Assembly (NCBI GenBank): GCA_963383645.1
Contig: OY726561.1
Coordinates: 136,858,904-136,922,903, forward strand
Direction of reading: 5' to 3'
DNA: 64,000 nt
DNA from: Muscardinus avellanarius
Lineage: Eukaryota; Chordata; Mammalia; Rodentia; Gliridae
Positions 61,599-64,000 of this stretch are shown one piece after another; position 1 is the stretch's first letter; every line of letters begins with the position of its first letter. A program made the translations under genes and the position numbers. The notes below the pieces were generated by a model. The model was not told the DNA's origin and ran no database searches. It saw only the letters and a program-made list of their open reading frames with translations.

Positions 61599-61850
61599 AA
61601 AAAAAAAAAAAAAAAACCAAGGTAAAACCATCCGAAAAAAAGGCAAAACTCTCTAAAAATTGAGTGTTTTTCTGTAACTCACTTGGCAGTAACACCCAGC
61701 CTACACGATGCTATTTACTGTCTTTATTTATATTCCTTTGTGTATGTTATTATACTTTTTGCTATAGAAATATTTATCTGTTTGATCATGGAGTGCCGCT
61801 CCAGACCCCCCAAGGGGCAGGGTTGACATAATATATAAATATTGCTTTGA
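61599..61850. other. Unassigned sequence
   Basis: Tail A run and about 220 bases without recognised repeats. Confidence 0.3.
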
Positions 61851-62038
61851 GCCGGACGTGGTGGCGCACGCTTGTAATCCCCGTGTTTGGGAGGCAGAGA
61901 CAGGAGGATCACGCAGGTTTGAAGCCAGCCGCGCTGGCTTAAGAGACCCTGTTTCCAAATAAAAATATAAAAATGGGAGTGTAGCCCAGAGGTAGAAGGG
62001 TTTCCAGGAACCACAGAACCACAAAAAAAAAAAAAAAG
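61851..62038 (+). mobile_element. B1-dID SINE, short-stem subtype
   Basis: AGCCGGACGTGGTGGCGCAC; GAAGCCAGCCGCGCTGGC; GGGTTTCCAGGAACCACAG; A run. Confidence 0.95.
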
Positions 62039-62082
62039 AAAAAGAAAAAAACACCCAAATAAATATTGCTTTGCTTCTTTTT

Positions 62083-62268
62083 TTTTTTGGTGGTACTAGG
62101 GTTCCTGGAAGCCCTTCTACCTCCGGGCTATACTCCCAGACCCATTTTATATTTTTGAAACAGGTTCTCTTAAGCCAGCGCGGCTGGCTTCGAACCTGCG
62201 CGATCCTCCTGTTTCCGCCTCCCTAGCGCGGGGATTACAAGCGTGCGCCACCATGCCGGGCTTGCTTT
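62083..62268 (-). mobile_element. B1-dID SINE, short-stem subtype, antisense
   Basis: TGGTGGTACTAGGGTTCCTG; GCCAGCGCGGCTGGC; GCGTGCGCCACCATGCCGGGC. It faces the copy at 61851 with about 45 bases between them. Confidence 0.96.
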
Positions 62269-62547
62269 GCTTTTTAACTATGAAAAATTCTGAATTCTAC
62301 ATCTAGAGTCTTCTCCATCTCCACGATTCAGCAACGCCTTACCAACATCACCTTTCCTCTGAATGCAAGGCTTCTCCTTAAGCACCCCACTCTGCTGACA
62401 GAGCTACCCCTTGGAGGGACCAGCAAGGCACTACTGAAATGCAAAAACACCAAGGCCCTGGCCCTGACCTGGCCCTGCCTGTGGTTAGACTCTGGGGCAG
62501 CTGCTGCCTCCCTGGGCTTGACTGCCCATCAACAGAAAACATGGACT
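62269..62547. other. Unassigned sequence
   Basis: No recognised repeat. Confidence 0.3.
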
Positions 62548-62615
62548 CGGAAGGTCAGTGTGAGCTCTAAAACTATGATGTGTGATTACAGTGCACCAAT
62601 AACAACAAAAAGGAA
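62548..62615 (+). mobile_element. L1 3' terminus, sense, short
   Basis: AACTATGATGTGTGATTACA then GTGCACCAATAACAACA; only the last ~65 bases of L1. Confidence 0.75.
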
Positions 62616-63160
62616 ATAATAAAGACTTCAGTCGAGATTCTAAAAGAACAACAGCAACAGCATCGCCATCAACAAGACATCACGTTTAACAGCATTAAGT
62701 GCATTTGGCGCGAAGGGCCTGAATGATTCTGTGCAGTAAGGAGCGCGGGGTCCATGGGGTTTCCTGCGCCTCAAGGGGCTTCCCAGAAGCCTCCTCTCTG
62801 ATACTGTAACAAACCTTCCATTGGGTGAAAAAAAGGAGTTGTGTTCTTGTAAGGGTGAATCAGAGGATGCAGTGAGTTCCTTCAACGCCCCGATCTGTTC
62901 CTTTAACGGGCCAGACGTCTAGTAAAGACAGACAGAGAAAGTCCTAGGGGAGGAAGTGGCCTGTTCTGTCCTCTTGGTAAGGAATGAGGGGTCTGAACAG
63001 CTGGAAAGGAAACTGTGATGCCCCCGGCTCCCCCGACAGCCCTCCTTCAGCTCCAGAGCCTCGGGCTCACCGCATGCCCAATGCCTCTCTAGTACAATGC
63101 GCGGATTATGCCGAGAGTTGTTAATTATTCACTGTTCTATTCACCTCCTTTTTTCTTTTT
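62616..63160. other. Unassigned unique sequence
   Basis: About 545 bases without recognised repeats; TTTGGCGCGAAGGGCCTG near 62706. No exon seen. Confidence 0.35.
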
Positions 63161-63214
63161 TTTTATTACTGTGGGTTAAACCCAGGGGCATTCTACCTCT
63201 GAGCTACACCCCTA
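63161..63214 (-). mobile_element. ID-type SINE half, antisense
   Basis: CTGTGGGTTAAACCCAGGGG then CTGAGCTACACCCCTAGG. Confidence 0.88.
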
Positions 63215-63227
63215 GGTTTTTAAATTG

Positions 63228-63305
63228 TTTTGTTTTTCTAATCGGTGCACTGTAATGCACGTCACACTGAGGTGCAGCGATAGGAATAGTTGTGCTCACG
63301 ATACA
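63228..63305 (-). mobile_element. Probable L1 3' terminus, antisense
   Basis: CTAATCGGTGCACTGTAATG, CACGTCACACTGAGGTGC resembles the antisense of the L1 end. Confidence 0.5.
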
Positions 63306-63554
63306 TGAGACTTTCCTTCCCATCTTTACTTCCTCTGCACATAGTAGGGCCTCAGATGAACGAATTCTGGAAGACAGGAATGGTCTCGTGCAGGGTACAG
63401 ATGGAAGATGAGTAGATATGGCTGAACAGGGTGTCTGCGGGGAGGGAGGCTGGCTCATGAGGGCCTGGAAATGGAGCCTCCTGGCTTTGTGGCGTCTCAC
63501 TCCCCGGGGAGGCAGAGGAGCGCCTGGTGTGTTAACCTCTCTCTCTCCCTGCAG
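63306..63554. other. Unassigned sequence upstream of a possible exon
   Basis: No repeat recognised; ends in the polypyrimidine stretch CCTCTCTCTCTCCCTGCAG. Confidence 0.3.
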
Positions 63555-63615
63555 ATGAGACGCTCTTGAACTCACACGGGCTGGGCGGTCCCGCGAAGCC
63601 CGCGGAACCATCCTG
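63555..63615 (+). CDS. Candidate internal exon, 61 bp, unidentified gene
   Basis: A strong acceptor (TTAAC branch-like site, then a pyrimidine run and CCCTGCAG) precedes 63555, and a moderate donor (CTG then GTAATT) follows 63615. Only the frame entering with two bases of a split codon is open; it would encode about ETLLNSHGLGGPAKPAEPS, and it stops at TAA right after the donor, as expected of intron. There are seven CpGs in 61 bases where the surroundings have few. I do not recognise the peptide. No neighbouring exon was found, so this is a proposal only. Confidence 0.25.
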
Positions 63616-64000
63616 GTAATTCCTGCACATTCGCTTCCTCTCTTGCGAGCAGCCTCTAATGGGGAGAAAGGCCGCCTGCAATTTTGTCTAGAGATGCGCT
63701 TTCCAGGCAATCACGTTTGAAATACCGAGCTTAAATGATCCTACTGAAAAATGACAGTCCTGTTAGTGGGGAAGTGTGTGGGCTTTGTGAGAAAGCGTCT
63801 GCACACAGTCTTCAGTGTGTGTGTGTGTGTGTGTAACATCTTATGTATCTCTCCTAGTGGGGTGAGAGTACTGGCGTGGACGTCCCTGGAGCTCAGGCGG
63901 GGTGGAGCGCCATTGAAAATCTCTCTACCTCTGCACACCGGGGGTGCTCTGAGACCTCAGAGAAAGTCTCCAGGTGACAAGCAGCTCAGCGATCTACTAT
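63616..64000. other. Unassigned sequence
   Basis: (TG)n at 63814-63834; otherwise no recognised repeat. Confidence 0.35.

Noticed and set aside
63204..63710. 168-codon minus-strand frame
   Set aside because: It begins at a non-ATG codon and runs into an antisense L1 terminus; the plus-strand exon hypothesis at 63555 fits the splice signals better.
1..64000. Viral, toxin or multi-gene accessory systems
   Set aside because: Apart from LTR remnants without internal genes, no viral or prokaryote-type genes are present.

Overview
The window is nuclear DNA of a placental mammal, most likely a sciuromorph rodent (squirrel, mountain beaver or dormouse relatives). The main evidence is more than 60 copies of one dimeric SINE: a left half of B1/7SL type (GGCGTGGTGGCGCACGC start, GGGAGGCTGAGACAGGAGGA core) joined to a right half of ID/tRNA type (GGGCTGGGGGTGTAGC, then GGTAGAATGCCCCTGGGTTC). 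That architecture is known as B1-dID in Sciuromorpha. Rodent-type L1, MIR, MaLR-type LTRs and hAT/MER remnants fit the same picture. The genus cannot be told from the sequence.

I recognise no host protein-coding gene, tRNA, rRNA, snRNA or CRISPR array. The only intact reading frame of a recognisable family is an L1 ORF1 (305 codons, 14569-15486). Almost all other ORFs are translations of SINEs, microsatellites or L1 tails. The window therefore reads as intergenic or deep-intron DNA. Several repeat-free blocks (about 25.2-25.9, 45.2-45.6, 48.0-48.6, 49.3-49.8 and 55.2-56.1 kb) look like possible conserved non-coding DNA, and 63555-63615 has the shape of a small exon.

Layout. 0-13 kb: dispersed SINEs, a partial MaLR LTR, a complete antisense MaLR LTR holding a SINE (8.4-9.2 kb), a short interstitial telomeric array (10.9 kb) and a 27-bp minisatellite (11.5 kb). 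13.5-16.9 kb: L1 rich; a 2.8-kb element with 5'UTR, intact ORF1, no ORF2, a captured antisense L1 piece and a 3'UTR lies inside older L1. 18-21 kb: a dense cluster of mostly antisense SINEs. 21.4-22.4 kb: two antisense L1 tails. 23-27 kb: MIRs, a repeat-free block and a three-deep SINE nest. 28.6-29.5 kb: an L1 3' end carrying a small retroposed RNA end with a perfect 18-bp duplication. 31.1-31.7 kb: a large imperfect palindrome. 32.1-32.7 kb: an LTR inside a SINE. 33-38 kb: L1, SINEs and long CT-rich tracts. 38.5-42.7 kb: SINE-poor. 42.7-44.3 kb: two L1 3' ends, one with the ORF2 C-terminus. 44.4-50 kb: mostly unique. 50-53 kb: SINEs plus an antisense L1 with a 16-bp duplication. 53.7-54.9 kb: nested LTRs around a GA-rich tract. 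56.2-57.2 kb: a 450-bp solo LTR splitting an L1. 58-63 kb: SINEs and microsatellites.

The elements share one machinery: L1 supplies reverse transcriptase and endonuclease, and the SINEs and the retroposed RNA end carry its signature (A-rich tails, target duplications, TT/AAAA-like sites). LTR elements inserted independently. Nothing here amounts to a new multi-gene system. The most unusual items are the ORF2-less L1, a SINE subtype with rearranged stem-forming segments, and the 600-bp palindrome. Repeat boundaries were judged by eye and may be off by about 5-30 bases.
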